Origin: Natrinema sp046097095
GTDB lineage: Archaea; Halobacteriota; Halobacteria; Halobacteriales; Natrialbaceae
Reading direction: 5' to 3'
Length of the DNA stretch: 64,000 nucleotides
Assembly (NCBI RefSeq): GCF_046097095.1
Contig: NZ_CP175698.1
Location: 1,984,001-2,048,000, forward strand
Both the position numbers and the translations under genes were made by a program. Shown here piece after piece: positions 1-8,754 of the stretch (position 1 is the stretch's first letter; each line of letters opens with the position of its first letter). The notes below the pieces were generated by a model. It saw only the letters and a program-made list of their open reading frames with translations, had not been told where the DNA came from and did not search any database.

Positions 1-2
1 GG

Positions 3-785
3 ACGGCCACCTTCATGCTGCTGGGCGATCGCTGCTCCCGCGCTTGTAACTTCTGTGACGTGCAAACCGGCGGGATGGAGTCTCTCGATCCGGACGAGCC
101 CGAAAACGTTGCGAGCGCCGTCGCCGAGATCGGCCTCGACTACGTCGTCCTCACGAGCGTCGACCGCGACGACCTCCCCGATCAGGGCGCGGGCCACTTC
201 GCCGAGACGATCCGCAAGATCAAGGCCCGCCATCCAGGCATCCTCGTCGAGGTCCTCATCCCCGACTTTCGGGGCGAGGAGCACCTCGTCCAGAAGATAA
301 TCGACGCCGGGCCAGACGTAATCGCCCACAACGTCGAGACCGTCGAGCGCCTGCAGTTTCCCGTCCGAGATCGCCGCGCCGGCTACGAACAGAGTCTCTC
401 GGTGCTCGAGCAGGTCGAGCGCGAATCGGACATCTACACGAAGACCTCGATCATGCTCGGTCACGGCGAGTACGACCACGAGGTCTACCGAACCCTCGCG
501 GACCTGCGCGAGCGCGGCGTCGACATCGTCACGCTGGGGCAGTACCTGCGCCCTTCACGGGATCACCTCGAGGTGCAACGCTACGATCACCCGCACAAGT
601 ACGAGACGTGGCGACGCGTCGCCGAGGCGGAGTTAGAGTTTCTGTACTGCGCCAGCGGGCCGATGGTTCGCTCGTCGTACAAGGCCGGCGAACTGTTCGT
701 CGACGCCGTCCTTCGCGAGGGCAAGAGCGTCGAGGCGGCGAGGGCCGACGCGCGCCGACCCGTGCCTCGGCAGACCGAGTCCTGA
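3..785 (+). CDS. lipA: Lipoyl synthase, C-terminal part (5' end outside the window)
   Basis: This is a radical-SAM enzyme that inserts two sulfurs into protein-bound octanoyl groups to make the lipoyl cofactor. The reading frame is already open at base 3 and begins inside the gene (TATFMLLGD), so the start lies upstream of the window. The radical-SAM cluster motif is visible at once (CSRACNFCDV, CxxxCxxC), and the C-terminal SSYKAGE region is present. The N-terminal auxiliary cysteines are outside the window. The gene lies directly upstream of the 2-oxoacid dehydrogenase genes, whose E2 subunit needs lipoate, so the context agrees with the function. Family assignment is secure; the exact start is not visible. 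Confidence 0.93.
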   Translation, partial: TATFMLLGDRCSRACNFCDVQTGGMESLDPDEPENVASAVAEIGLDYVVLTSVDRDDLPDQGAGHFAETIRKIKARHPGILVEVLIPDFRGEEHLVQKIIDAGPDVIAHNVETVERLQFPVRDRRAGYEQSLSVLEQVERESDIYTKTSIMLGHGEYDHEVYRTLADLRERGVDIVTLGQYLRPSRDHLEVQRYDHPHKYETWRRVAEAELEFLYCASGPMVRSSYKAGELFVDAVLREGKSVEAARADARRPVPRQTES

Positions 786-965
786 CGAGCCCGCGGCGAA
801 CGCACCACCTGTGCTGTCGGCGCGCATTCGATGACCGACAGAAACCGGCCACCTTTGTCCGATCTTGTTCACTACTGCCCCGACTCGAGCGTTGTTTCTC
901 CAGCCGATCAGCGCGAATCTCTCAAACAGTAAAATATCTTGGGAAACTCCTTTATCCTGAGCGAT

Positions 966-975
966 AGTTTATTAG
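966..975 (+). promoter_or_regulatory. TATA box for the 2-oxoacid dehydrogenase operon
   Basis: An AT-rich box (TTTATT core) is centred about 29 bases upstream of the GTG at 999 in otherwise GC-rich DNA. This spacing is typical of leaderless archaeal transcripts and supports 999 as the start of the first dehydrogenase gene. Confidence 0.5.
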
Positions 976-998
976 GGTATGTACAGGTGGGTCTCCCC

Positions 999-2105
999 GT
1001 GAGTACGTTACAGCGCGATCCCGACGAGCAAGTACAGGTGCTCGATGACGCCGGTCGGGTCCGCGAGGGCGCCGACGTGCCCGACCTCACCGAGGACGAA
1101 CTCGTCGAGATGTACGAGCAGATGCGACTCGTGCGTCGCTTCGACGAGCGGGCCGTCAGCCTCCAGCGCCAAGGGCGCATGGGGACCTATCCGCCGCTTT
1201 CGGGTCAGGAGGGCGCACAGGTCGGCAGCGCCCACGCGCTGGCCGAGGAGGACTGGGTCTTCCCCAGCTACCGCGAGCACGGCGTCGGGCTCGTTCGGGG
1301 CCTCTCTCTCGAGCGTACCCTGCTCTATTGGATGGGTCACGAGCGGGGCAACTACGTGCCCGAGGACGTCAACGTCTTTTCCGTCGCTGTGCCGATCGCG
1401 ACTCAGATCCCCCACGCGACGGGTGCGGCCTGGGCCTCGAAGCTCAAGGGCGAGGAGAAGGCCTTCGTCTGCTACTTCGGCGACGGCGCGACTTCGGAGG
1501 GTGACTTCCACGAGGGGTTGAACTTCGCGGGCGTCTTCGATACGCCGAACGTCTTCGTCTGTAACAACAACCAGTGGGCCATCTCGGTCCCGCGTGAGCG
1601 CCAGACCGCGAGCGCCACGCTGGCCCAGAAGGCCACCGCCTACGGCTTCGACGGGGTTCAGGTCGACGGCATGGACCCGCTCGCGGTATATAAAGTTACC
1701 CGCGAGGCCGTCGAGAAGGCGAAAGATCCCGGCCCCGGCGAACTGCGGCCGACGCTGATCGAGGCCGTCCAGTACCGCTTTGGCGCGCATACGACCGCGG
1801 ACGATCCCTCCGTTTACCGGGACGATGAGGAAGTCGAACGCTGGAAGGGGAAAGACCCCATCCCCCGCCTCGAGACCTATCTCCGCTCGAACGGGATGCT
1901 CGACGACGAGCGGGTCGACGCGATCGAGGAGCGAATCGAGGAGGATGTCGCCGACGCCATCGAGACCGCGGAGTCGTCCGAGCGCCCCGATCCGGCGGAA
2001 ATCTTCGCCCACGTCTACGAGGGGATGCCCCGACGACTGCAGCGTCAACTCGAGTACTTCGAATCGATCCGCGAGGACCACGGCGATGACGCGCTTCTGG
2101 AGTGA
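999..2105 (+). CDS. pdhA: 2-oxoacid (pyruvate) dehydrogenase E1 component, alpha subunit
   Basis: This is the thiamine-diphosphate-dependent decarboxylase subunit of a 2-oxoacid dehydrogenase complex. The 368-residue length is normal for E1alpha. The TPP-binding motif is visible as GDG at about residue 161 followed by CNNNQWAIS about 30 residues later. The frame stays open upstream to 939, but I chose the GTG at 999 because a TATA box lies about 29 bases before it and haloarchaeal homologues begin with a similar STLQRDP sequence. It is followed after 6 bases by the E1beta gene. The true substrate could be a branched-chain 2-oxoacid instead of pyruvate, since haloarchaea carry several paralogous complexes and also use ferredoxin oxidoreductases for pyruvate. 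Confidence 0.92.
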   Translation: MSTLQRDPDEQVQVLDDAGRVREGADVPDLTEDELVEMYEQMRLVRRFDERAVSLQRQGRMGTYPPLSGQEGAQVGSAHALAEEDWVFPSYREHGVGLVRGLSLERTLLYWMGHERGNYVPEDVNVFSVAVPIATQIPHATGAAWASKLKGEEKAFVCYFGDGATSEGDFHEGLNFAGVFDTPNVFVCNNNQWAISVPRERQTASATLAQKATAYGFDGVQVDGMDPLAVYKVTREAVEKAKDPGPGELRPTLIEAVQYRFGAHTTADDPSVYRDDEEVERWKGKDPIPRLETYLRSNGMLDDERVDAIEERIEEDVADAIETAESSERPDPAEIFAHVYEGMPRRLQRQLEYFESIREDHGDDALLE

Positions 2106-2111
2106 TACCCC

Positions 2112-3107
2112 ATGGCAGCAGAATCACCCTCTGAGAGTCTCACGCTGGTACAGGCGGTACAGGACGGACTCCACACCGAAATGGAACGCGACGAAGACGT
2201 CGTCGTCATGGGCGAGGACGTCGGCCGGAACGGCGGCGTCTTCCGCGCGACCGAGGGGCTGTACGACGAGTTCGGCGAGAACCGGGTAATCGATACCCCG
2301 CTCGCCGAGTCGGGGATCGTCGGCACGGCAGTCGGGATGGCTGCCTACGGAATGCGGCCGGTGCCCGAGATCCAGTTCATGGGCTTCATCTATCCCGGCT
2401 TTGATCAGATTGTTTCGCACGCCGCGCGCCTGCGGACGCGCTCGCGCGGACGATTCACGTGTCCACTGGTCGTCCGCGCTCCCTACGGCGGCGGCATCCG
2501 CGCGCCCGAGCACCACTCCGAGTCGTCGGAGGCAATGTTCGTCCACCAGCCCGGGCTGACGGTCGTCGTGCCCTCCACACCGTACGACACTAAGGGGCTG
2601 CTCACCAGCGCGATTCGAAGCCCCGATCCGGTGATCTTCCTCGAGCCGAAACTCATCTACCGAGCGTTCCGCGAGGAGGTGCCCGAGGAGTCGTACGAGG
2701 TGCCGATCGGCGAAGCGGCCGTTCGCCGCGAGGGAAGCGATATCTCGGTCTATACATGGGGTGCGATGACCCGGCCGACGCTCGAGGCTGCCGAGAACGT
2801 GGCCGAGGAGGGGATCGACGTTGAGGTGGTCGATCTGCGGACGGTGTCGCCGTTAGACGAGGAGACGATTGTCGACTCGTTCACGAAAACGGGTCGCGCC
2901 GCTGTCGTCCACGAGGCTCCCAAGACGGGCGGGCTGGGCGCAGAGATCACCGCAACCCTCCAGGAGGAGGCGCTGCTGTACCAGGAAGCGCCGGTTGAAC
3001 GGATCACGGGCTTTGACACCCCGTTCCCGCTGTACGCGCTCGAGGACTACTACCTGCCCGAGGCGGCCCGCATCGAGGACGGTATTCGGAACGCAGTGGG
3101 GTTCTAA
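2112..3107 (+). CDS. pdhB: 2-oxoacid (pyruvate) dehydrogenase E1 component, beta subunit
   Basis: This subunit pairs with E1alpha to form the alpha2beta2 TPP enzyme. The 331 residues include the typical GEDVGRNGG motif near the N-terminus, the PVPEIQFMGF segment, the HHSES active-site region and the transketolase C-terminal domain (VEVVDLRTVSPLD, then HEAPKTGG). The ATG at 2112 lies 6 bases after the alpha-subunit stop, and the stop at 3107 is one base before the E2 start, so the three genes form a tight operon. Family is certain; substrate specificity is inferred only from context. Confidence 0.94.
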   Translation: MAAESPSESLTLVQAVQDGLHTEMERDEDVVVMGEDVGRNGGVFRATEGLYDEFGENRVIDTPLAESGIVGTAVGMAAYGMRPVPEIQFMGFIYPGFDQIVSHAARLRTRSRGRFTCPLVVRAPYGGGIRAPEHHSESSEAMFVHQPGLTVVVPSTPYDTKGLLTSAIRSPDPVIFLEPKLIYRAFREEVPEESYEVPIGEAAVRREGSDISVYTWGAMTRPTLEAAENVAEEGIDVEVVDLRTVSPLDEETIVDSFTKTGRAAVVHEAPKTGGLGAEITATLQEEALLYQEAPVERITGFDTPFPLYALEDYYLPEAARIEDGIRNAVGF

Positions 3108-3108
3108 G

Positions 3109-4749
3109 ATGGTCAGAGAGTTCGAACTCCCGGACGTCGGCGAGGGTGTCGCCGAGGGCGAACTGGTCACGTGGTTGGTCGCCGAAGGCGACGCGGTCTC
3201 GGAGGACCAGCCGGTCGCCGAGGTCGAGACCGACAAGGCGCTCGTGGAAGTGCCCGCACCCGTCGACGGGACGGTGCGCGAACTGCACGTCGAGGAGGGC
3301 GAGGTGGTCCCCGTCGGAACGGTGATCATCTCGTTCGACGTCGAAGGCGAGGCACCGCGCACCTCGGAGACGAGCGGCGACGCCGCGAGCGAGAGTGAAG
3401 CGGAGCCCAGCGAATCGACCGGAGAGGGCGACGAATCGTCCGTCAGTCCCGGCGCGACCGGGGCCGACACCGAGGCGGTCGCACCGCCCGACGACCGGGT
3501 CTTCGCACCCCCTCGCGTCCGGCGGAGGGCTCGCGAGCGGGGGATCGATCTCTCGAAAATCGAGGGCAGCGGTCCCGGCGGTCGAATCACTGCGGCCGAC
3601 GTTCGGGCCGCGGCGGGCGGCGGGGGCGACGACGTGGCAGGGCAGACCCAGCCGCAGAGTCCCGGCGATGAGCCCAGTGGGGCCGACTCCGGCTCTCGCG
3701 ACTCGAGCGAGGCCGTCATCGGTTCCGATACCGCCACGGACTCGAGTGCCGAGACGTCCCCCTCGAGTTCCCCGCGGGCCGAGACGCGATCACGGCCCGA
3801 ATCCGCGGACCGCGAACGGACGCTGGCCGCGCCTGCGACTCGGCGAATCGCCGAGGAAGCAGACGTTGACATCGATGCCGTCCCCGCGACGGAAGAGCGC
3901 GACGGCGAGGCGTTCGTCACGCCCGAGGCCGTTCGGGCGTACGCTGAAACACAGCGGCGGGCACAGGACGCGGACAGAGAGGCGATTGAGGCCGGTGAGC
4001 GGGCTAAAACGGAGAGGACGCAGTTCGCCGACGGTGAGCGCGAACGCCGCGAACCGTTCCGCGGCGTCCGCAAGACGATCGCCGATGCGATGGTCGAATC
4101 TGTGTACAGCGCGCCTCATGTCACCCATCACGACGAGGTCGACGTGACCGAACTCGTCGATCTGCGCGAGGAACTCGAGCCACGCGCCACAGAGCGTGGG
4201 ATCCGGCTGACGTACATGCCCTTCATCGTGAAGGCCGTCGTGGCCGCCTTGAAGGAGTTTCCCGAGATGAACGCAGTCTTAGACGAGGACAACGACGAGA
4301 TCGTCTACCGCGACTACTACAACATCGGTATCGCGACCGCGACCGATGTCGGGCTGCTGGTGCCAGTCCTCGAGGACGCCGACCGGAAGGGTCTCTTGCA
4401 GCTCTCCTCGGAGATGAACGAACTCGTCCAGAAGGCCCGCGACCGAACGATCGGCCCCGACGAGCTTCGGGGATCGACGTTCACGGTCACGAACGTCGGC
4501 GGCATCGGCGGCGAGTACGCCACGCCGATCATCAACTACCCCGAAGCGGGAATCCTCGCGATTGGCGAAATCAAGCGCAAGCCGCGCGTAGTGACCGACG
4601 AGAACGGCGACGAATCGATCGAACCGCGCTCGGTGCTGACGCTATCGCTGTCGTTCGACCACCGGCTGATCGACGGTGCCGTCGGCGCGCGGTTTACGAA
4701 CACCGTCATGCAATATCTCGAGAATCCGACCTTACTACTGCTCGAGTGA
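3109..4749 (+). CDS. pdhC: 2-oxoacid dehydrogenase E2 component (dihydrolipoyl acyltransferase)
   Basis: This is the core acyltransferase of the complex, which carries the lipoyl arm and transfers the acyl group to CoA. The ATG at 3109 follows the E1beta stop directly; the upstream extension of the frame to 2869 lies inside pdhB and is not used. Domains in order: one lipoyl domain (residues 1-78, modified lysine K43 in ETDKALVEV), an acidic Ser/Glu-rich linker, a peripheral-subunit-binding domain (about 130-167, APPRVRRRARERG), a second acidic linker, a second weaker subunit-binding-like segment (about 238-282, AAPATRRIAEE), and the catalytic domain (about 313-546) with the HxxxDG signature at about H518. 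The E3 subunit gene that would normally follow is 22 kb away, beyond the injection-system cluster. Confidence 0.94.
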   Translation: MVREFELPDVGEGVAEGELVTWLVAEGDAVSEDQPVAEVETDKALVEVPAPVDGTVRELHVEEGEVVPVGTVIISFDVEGEAPRTSETSGDAASESEAEPSESTGEGDESSVSPGATGADTEAVAPPDDRVFAPPRVRRRARERGIDLSKIEGSGPGGRITAADVRAAAGGGGDDVAGQTQPQSPGDEPSGADSGSRDSSEAVIGSDTATDSSAETSPSSSPRAETRSRPESADRERTLAAPATRRIAEEADVDIDAVPATEERDGEAFVTPEAVRAYAETQRRAQDADREAIEAGERAKTERTQFADGERERREPFRGVRKTIADAMVESVYSAPHVTHHDEVDVTELVDLREELEPRATERGIRLTYMPFIVKAVVAALKEFPEMNAVLDEDNDEIVYRDYYNIGIATATDVGLLVPVLEDADRKGLLQLSSEMNELVQKARDRTIGPDELRGSTFTVTNVGGIGGEYATPIINYPEAGILAIGEIKRKPRVVTDENGDESIEPRSVLTLSLSFDHRLIDGAVGARFTNTVMQYLENPTLLLLE

Positions 4750-4798
4750 TACCGGGCCGATCGATTTCTATCGTGGGCCTGACCCGACGCGACGGCTG

Positions 4799-6043
4799 TC
4801 ACTCGTCCGGAACGATGCCCACGAGCACCTCGAGCGAGTCCGCGGCTTCGCACACCTGGTCCTGTGCCTCGGCCAGTTCGAGGACGGAGCCGTCGTTCTC
4901 GAGGGTCGTCTGTAGCTCGGAGACCGATTTGAGATATCGCTCGAGACTCGCATCGGTCGCTGCGCCCTCGAGCCGGTCGCCGAGGTCGATCAGGTGCTCG
5001 AGTACCTCCCGCAGATGGCGGCGGTACGCGTCCTCGTCGGTGTAGAGCTCGTCGCCGTCGATCTGGGTGATCGCGGCGATTTCGCGAGCGAGTCGACCGC
5101 CTTCGCTCGTCCGTGGATCAAGACGGTCGGCCAACTCGGCGAAGAACCGCGCCCTGTCTTTGAGCGTCTTTCGCATGACGTACCGTCGTAGTGCGGTCTG
5201 GTCCCGTCTGACGCGTCCCAGTTCTCCCTCCAGTGCGTCGAGTCGATCGGTTATCTCCCCGATGTCGTCCGGAATGTCCGGCGGTTCCTGCTCGACAGGT
5301 GTCCGATGCGGATTGTCGGTGTCCGTGATATGGTCGATGATCGTCCCGAAGAGGAGGTCGTGATCGTAGACGAACTCTCGTGCCGTCGGCTCCGCCGCTT
5401 CGGTCCAGACGCCGTCCGGCGTGCGCTCGTACGTACCGAGAAACACCCCCGCGTCCGAATTGGATCGATCCGATGTCCGATGCTGGTCGTGATACTGCTC
5501 GAGAAGCTTCCGACTAATCTGGTCCACATCGCAATCCGTGTCGACGGACGGGATATCGATGTCCGGCCCTTGCCTTCGGTCCGTTTCTGTCGTCTCTTGG
5601 TATGTCAACTCGAAGACTTCGACGGTCCGGTTCGACGTCGATTCCTCGTCAATCGCATCGTCCGTGTTCGGGACCGGGACAGTTTCCAGCGAAACTTCGT
5701 CGTACCGAACGTAGAGCGATAGCTCGTCCGCTGTGGGCGCCGGCAGTGACTTCGTCGTCACCTGTTCGACGACGATAGGGCGTCCGTGCCCGTCCAGTGC
5801 CACCCCCGGCTCGATCGTCACCTCGAGTCCGTCGTCCGTGTCGTCGATCGATCGCACCGTGAGTCCGTGGACGATTCCGCTCCCGACCACGAACCGGGAG
5901 AGCGTGTGTAACCGCTCGGCGTGGTACTCCTGTTCCGCTTCCATATCGCGAGGCGTCATCAGTTTCCCGCTGAAGAATCGATTCTTCCGAAACTGCGACA
6001 GATCGCCCCGTTCCCCGTTACGTCGGTTCGAATCCCGTCCCAT
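4799..6043 (-). CDS. Injection-system-associated protein with FFSGKLMTPRD motif, divergent from the sheath gene
   Basis: This 414-residue protein starts at the ATG at 6043; the frame runs on to 6175 but the extra residues look non-coding. Near the N-terminus it has FRKNRFFSGKLMTPRDM followed by a YHAERLHTLSRF segment and GIVHGLTV. I remember this combination (FFxGKLLTxRDFxxEQxYHxxK...GxVxGL) from proteins encoded beside contractile injection systems of actinobacteria and other groups. Next comes a segment with a DGHGRPIVV motif, then a helical C-terminal half from about residue 250. No signal peptide or membrane segment is visible. It is transcribed away from the structural operon, with about 300 bases of AT-richer DNA between them. 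Function is unknown; a role in CIS assembly or regulation is inferred only from location. Confidence 0.75.
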   Translation of the reverse strand: MGRDSNRRNGERGDLSQFRKNRFFSGKLMTPRDMEAEQEYHAERLHTLSRFVVGSGIVHGLTVRSIDDTDDGLEVTIEPGVALDGHGRPIVVEQVTTKSLPAPTADELSLYVRYDEVSLETVPVPNTDDAIDEESTSNRTVEVFELTYQETTETDRRQGPDIDIPSVDTDCDVDQISRKLLEQYHDQHRTSDRSNSDAGVFLGTYERTPDGVWTEAAEPTAREFVYDHDLLFGTIIDHITDTDNPHRTPVEQEPPDIPDDIGEITDRLDALEGELGRVRRDQTALRRYVMRKTLKDRARFFAELADRLDPRTSEGGRLAREIAAITQIDGDELYTDEDAYRRHLREVLEHLIDLGDRLEGAATDASLERYLKSVSELQTTLENDGSVLELAEAQDQVCEAADSLEVLVGIVPDE

Positions 6044-6287
6044 GGCGTCGTGAGTGCTCTTTATTGTCTCGGTAATACATTTAGTTATGCTCATTTCGCG
6101 GGAACGGTGTTTGTGCCCGCCGGACGGTCCGTCCAGAAGGGCTTCGTTCCCTCTTGTTACCACCGTTTCTCGCATGCCCTCTCGCTCTCTACTCCCCTTC
6201 TTCTCTATCCTTTCCTCGAAACAATACAGTCCTATCTGCTACAATGTAATAAGACTTCGTTAATTTCAGTTATCCCGAATCAATAGG

Positions 6288-6295
6288 TTTTATAA
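6288..6295 (+). promoter_or_regulatory. TATA box for the injection-system structural operon
   Basis: TTTTATAA lies in a locally AT-rich stretch (about 6225-6300) between the divergent accessory gene and the sheath gene. A transcript would start near 6318 and carry a leader of about 30 bases with a partial Shine-Dalgarno-like GAGGGTG before the ATG at 6348. The divergent promoter for the minus-strand gene must lie in the same 304-base gap (6044-6347), where I see no other gene. Confidence 0.5.
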
Positions 6296-6347
6296 CATTA
6301 GGATCTGAATCCAGTATCGCTGCAGAAGCGATTTGAGGGTGCCATCA

Positions 6348-8087
6348 ATGCCAGAGTACCTATCACCAGGCGTTTACGTAGAAGAGGTCGACAGCGGAAC
6401 GAAATCTGTCGAAGGAGTTAGCACCAGCACTGCCGGGTTCCTCGGCGAAACGGAACGCGGCCCGGTCGAACCGAAGCTCGTCACGAGTTTTTCCGAGTTC
6501 AAACGGACGTTCGGCTCGAGTCCGCAGTCGTCGGATCTCGACGTGGCCGTCGACGGTTTCTTCAAAAACGGTGGGAGCCGCTGTTACGTCGGTCGTGTTG
6601 CGGCTGCCGATCCGACCGAGGTCGCGACGACGACGCTCGTTGACGAGGAGCGAAACGACGTTATCAACGTCGAAGCAACTGGCCCGGGCAACTGGTGAAG
6701 CTCTATCGCCGCGATCGTCGAAGACGGGCCGCTGTACGAAGACGGTGAGAACGAGTATTTCAAACTGACGCTGCGATACTGGTCGTGCGATATCGAAGCG
6801 GTCAGCAAGCCCGCTTCCGACCAGCCCGATCCGGCTCCCGACGTGGAAGAAGTCTACGAGGACATGTCGGCCGATCCGGAATCGAGCCAGTTCTACGAGA
6901 AACAGATTCCGGGCTCTGTGCTCGTCGATCTTGACCAACAGGGCGCGGGACGCCCCGCCAACGGACTCTCTTGGCTGTCTCGTGGCGTCCCCGAGGAGTA
7001 CTCCGACGGCGGTCTGATCCAGCTCGATGCCGAGTCGGAGACCGCGGCCTACATCCCCGAGGATCTCGAGGATCGCGACTATACTGCGCTTCAGGGGATC
7101 GCCAAATCGCTCGATGTCGACGCTTCGCAGTCCCAGGAAGATCTGCAGGCGGAACTCGAGTCGATCCGTTCGGGCGAGACGGAGGTCGAAGTCGATGTTG
7201 TCTCCGATCTCTCGTCGAAGCCCGAAAACGAGGAGGTGACGCTCAGCGACTACGAGGGTGTCAACAAACCAGGGATGCGGACCGGCCTTGCGGCGTTCAG
7301 GGAACTCGACGGTATCTCGATCATGTGCATCCCTGATGAGAACGATATCGAAGGGCTGACCGATGCAGTCGTCGCTCACTGTGAGAACATGGGTGAGCGA
7401 TTCGCGATCCTGCAGGCCCCCCAGAACGCGGGTGCGGTCTCGGATATCGAGACGCCGGTCGACTCTTCGTACGCCGCGTACTACTATCCGTGGGTCGAGG
7501 CGAAGGACCCCTTCACCAATCGGAAGAAGCTCGTTCCACCGGGCGGCTATATCGCTGGAATCTTCGCGCGAAGCGACGCGGAACACGGCGTGCACAAGGC
7601 CCCCGCAAACGAGGTCGTTCGAGGCATTCTCGGCGTTCAACACAATATTACGAAAGGAGAGCAGGACGTCCTGAATCCGAAGGGGGTCAACTGTATTCGG
7701 AGCTTCCAGGGTCGCGGAATCCGCCTCTGGGGTGCGCGGACGACCTCGAGCGATCCGTCTTGGAAATACGTGAACGTTCGTCGACTGTTCCTCTACATCG
7801 AGCAATCGATCGACGAAGGGACCCAGTGGGCGGTCTTCGAACCCAACGATGAGGATCTCTGGGCTCGCGTCCGCCAGTCGGCTGAGAACTTCCTGACGAC
7901 GGTCTGGCGCGACGGCGGCCTTCAGGGAAGCACCGCCGACGAGGCGTTCTACGTCAAATGCGGCGAGGAGACGATGACTCAGGACGACATCGATAACGGC
8001 CGTCTCATCGTCGAAATCGGTATCGCGCCGGTCAAACCGGCCGAGTTCGTCGTCTTCAGAATCAGCCAGGATACCGGCGACACGTAG
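6348..8087 (+). pseudogene. Contractile tail sheath protein gene, interrupted by one in-frame TGA at codon 117
   Basis: The translated frame is a tail sheath subunit: it opens with YLSPGVYVEEVDSG and GFLGETERGP, a hallmark of CIS sheath N-termini, and ends with the conserved sheath core (YVNVRRLFLYIEQSID, then VKCGEETMTQ). Full length would be 579 residues, normal for a sheath. At 6696-6698 the frame reads TGA, in a GPGNW-stop-SSIAAIVEDG context where related proteins usually have Gly. A single GGA-to-TGA change would explain it. Both sides are in the same frame and the remaining 462 codons are open. Either the gene is a recent nonsense mutant, the base is a sequencing error, or the stop is read through. 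No second sheath gene is visible in the cluster. The start at 6348 is an ATG with GAGG about 10 bases upstream. Confidence 0.88.
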
Positions 8088-8137
8088 ACCGCCGCACACG
8101 ATAGCCGATAAGCAACTCATAACAGATTCATACGACA

Positions 8138-8596
8138 ATGCCAGACTCACACGGACCTCTCCGACAGACCGAATTCAAGGTCGAACTCGACGGTGTCGGT
8201 ATCCCCGGCTTCGTCGAGGTCGAACTTCCAGCGATGCGGACCGAACAGGTCGAATACCGCGAAGGGAACGACCCATCGCACAACCGAAAGCTCTGGGGCG
8301 ATACCCAGTACGACGATCTCGTTCTCGTCCGCGGTGCAAACGAGAAAAACGAGAAACTCTACGAGTGGCGGAAAGCCGTCGATCAGGGGAAGATGGACAG
8401 TGGCGGTCGAAAGAACATCGCCGTTATCATCATGAACGAAGTCGGCGACTCGGTCCTTCGATTCGAGTTCACGAAGGCGTGGATCAAGGAGTACCGACCG
8501 CCGACGCTCAACTCCCACGGTGGCGGTGGACAGGGGAATCTCGCCACCGAAGAGTACATCGTCACGTTTGACGAGATGGAACGGAAGAACGTATGA
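8138..8596 (+). CDS. Contractile injection system inner tube protein (first copy)
   Basis: This protein would form the stacked hexameric rings of the inner tube inside the sheath. It is 152 residues, typical for the T4 gp19/Hcp-like CIS tube family. The sequence shows the family pattern: an N-terminal beta strand (TEFKVELDGVGIPGF), EYREGN followed by DDLVLVRGANEK, then the central YEWRKAV helix, and KNIAVIIMN / EYIVTFDEMER strands near the end. It lies 50 bases after the sheath gene, the order usual in these clusters, and overlaps the next small gene by 4 bases (ATGA). A second tube paralogue lies at 9608-10057. Confidence 0.9.
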   Translation: MPDSHGPLRQTEFKVELDGVGIPGFVEVELPAMRTEQVEYREGNDPSHNRKLWGDTQYDDLVLVRGANEKNEKLYEWRKAVDQGKMDSGGRKNIAVIIMNEVGDSVLRFEFTKAWIKEYRPPTLNSHGGGGQGNLATEEYIVTFDEMERKNV

Positions 8597-8754
8597 CTCC
8601 GTCGGCGACCAACTCCACGGACGCGTTTTCCGTTCCCCGCCACCGGTTCGACCCGGACTGGCGCGTCGACGACGAGGGCGTCCTCCATACCGGCGAGTCG
8701 GCACCCTTTGCCGATCGCGTCGTCGTCGCCTGTAAGACGGAGCAGCGATCATGA
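8593..8754 (+). CDS. Small 53-residue protein within the injection-system operon
   Basis: The ATG at 8593 overlaps the tube-gene stop (ATGA), and its own TGA overlaps the ATG of the next gene at 8751 (ATGA again), so translational coupling on both sides strongly suggests a real gene. The protein begins MTPSATNSTDAFSV and has a HRFDPDWRVDDEGVLHTGES segment; the following gene has a comparable YVDDDGTLHKEGR segment, so the two may share a short beta-hairpin element. I do not recognise a family. Its position matches the tiny assembly proteins found beside tube genes in other CIS clusters, but that role is inference. Confidence 0.7.
   Translation: MTPSATNSTDAFSVPRHRFDPDWRVDDEGVLHTGESAPFADRVVVACKTEQRS

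Noticed and set aside
2853..4073. Long minus-strand frame opposite the E2 gene
   Set aside because: It is Ser/Pro-rich and reads as the complement of the acidic linker codons of E2, so it is a compositional shadow.
6696..6698. TGA as a selenocysteine codon in the sheath gene
   Set aside because: The expected residue is glycine, the protein family has no redox role, haloarchaea are not known to use selenocysteine, and I see no insertion element nearby.
6363..8150. 595-residue open frame on the minus strand opposite the sheath gene
   Set aside because: It mirrors the coding frame of the sheath gene; the protein has no family features, and long antisense frames are common in GC-rich haloarchaeal genes.
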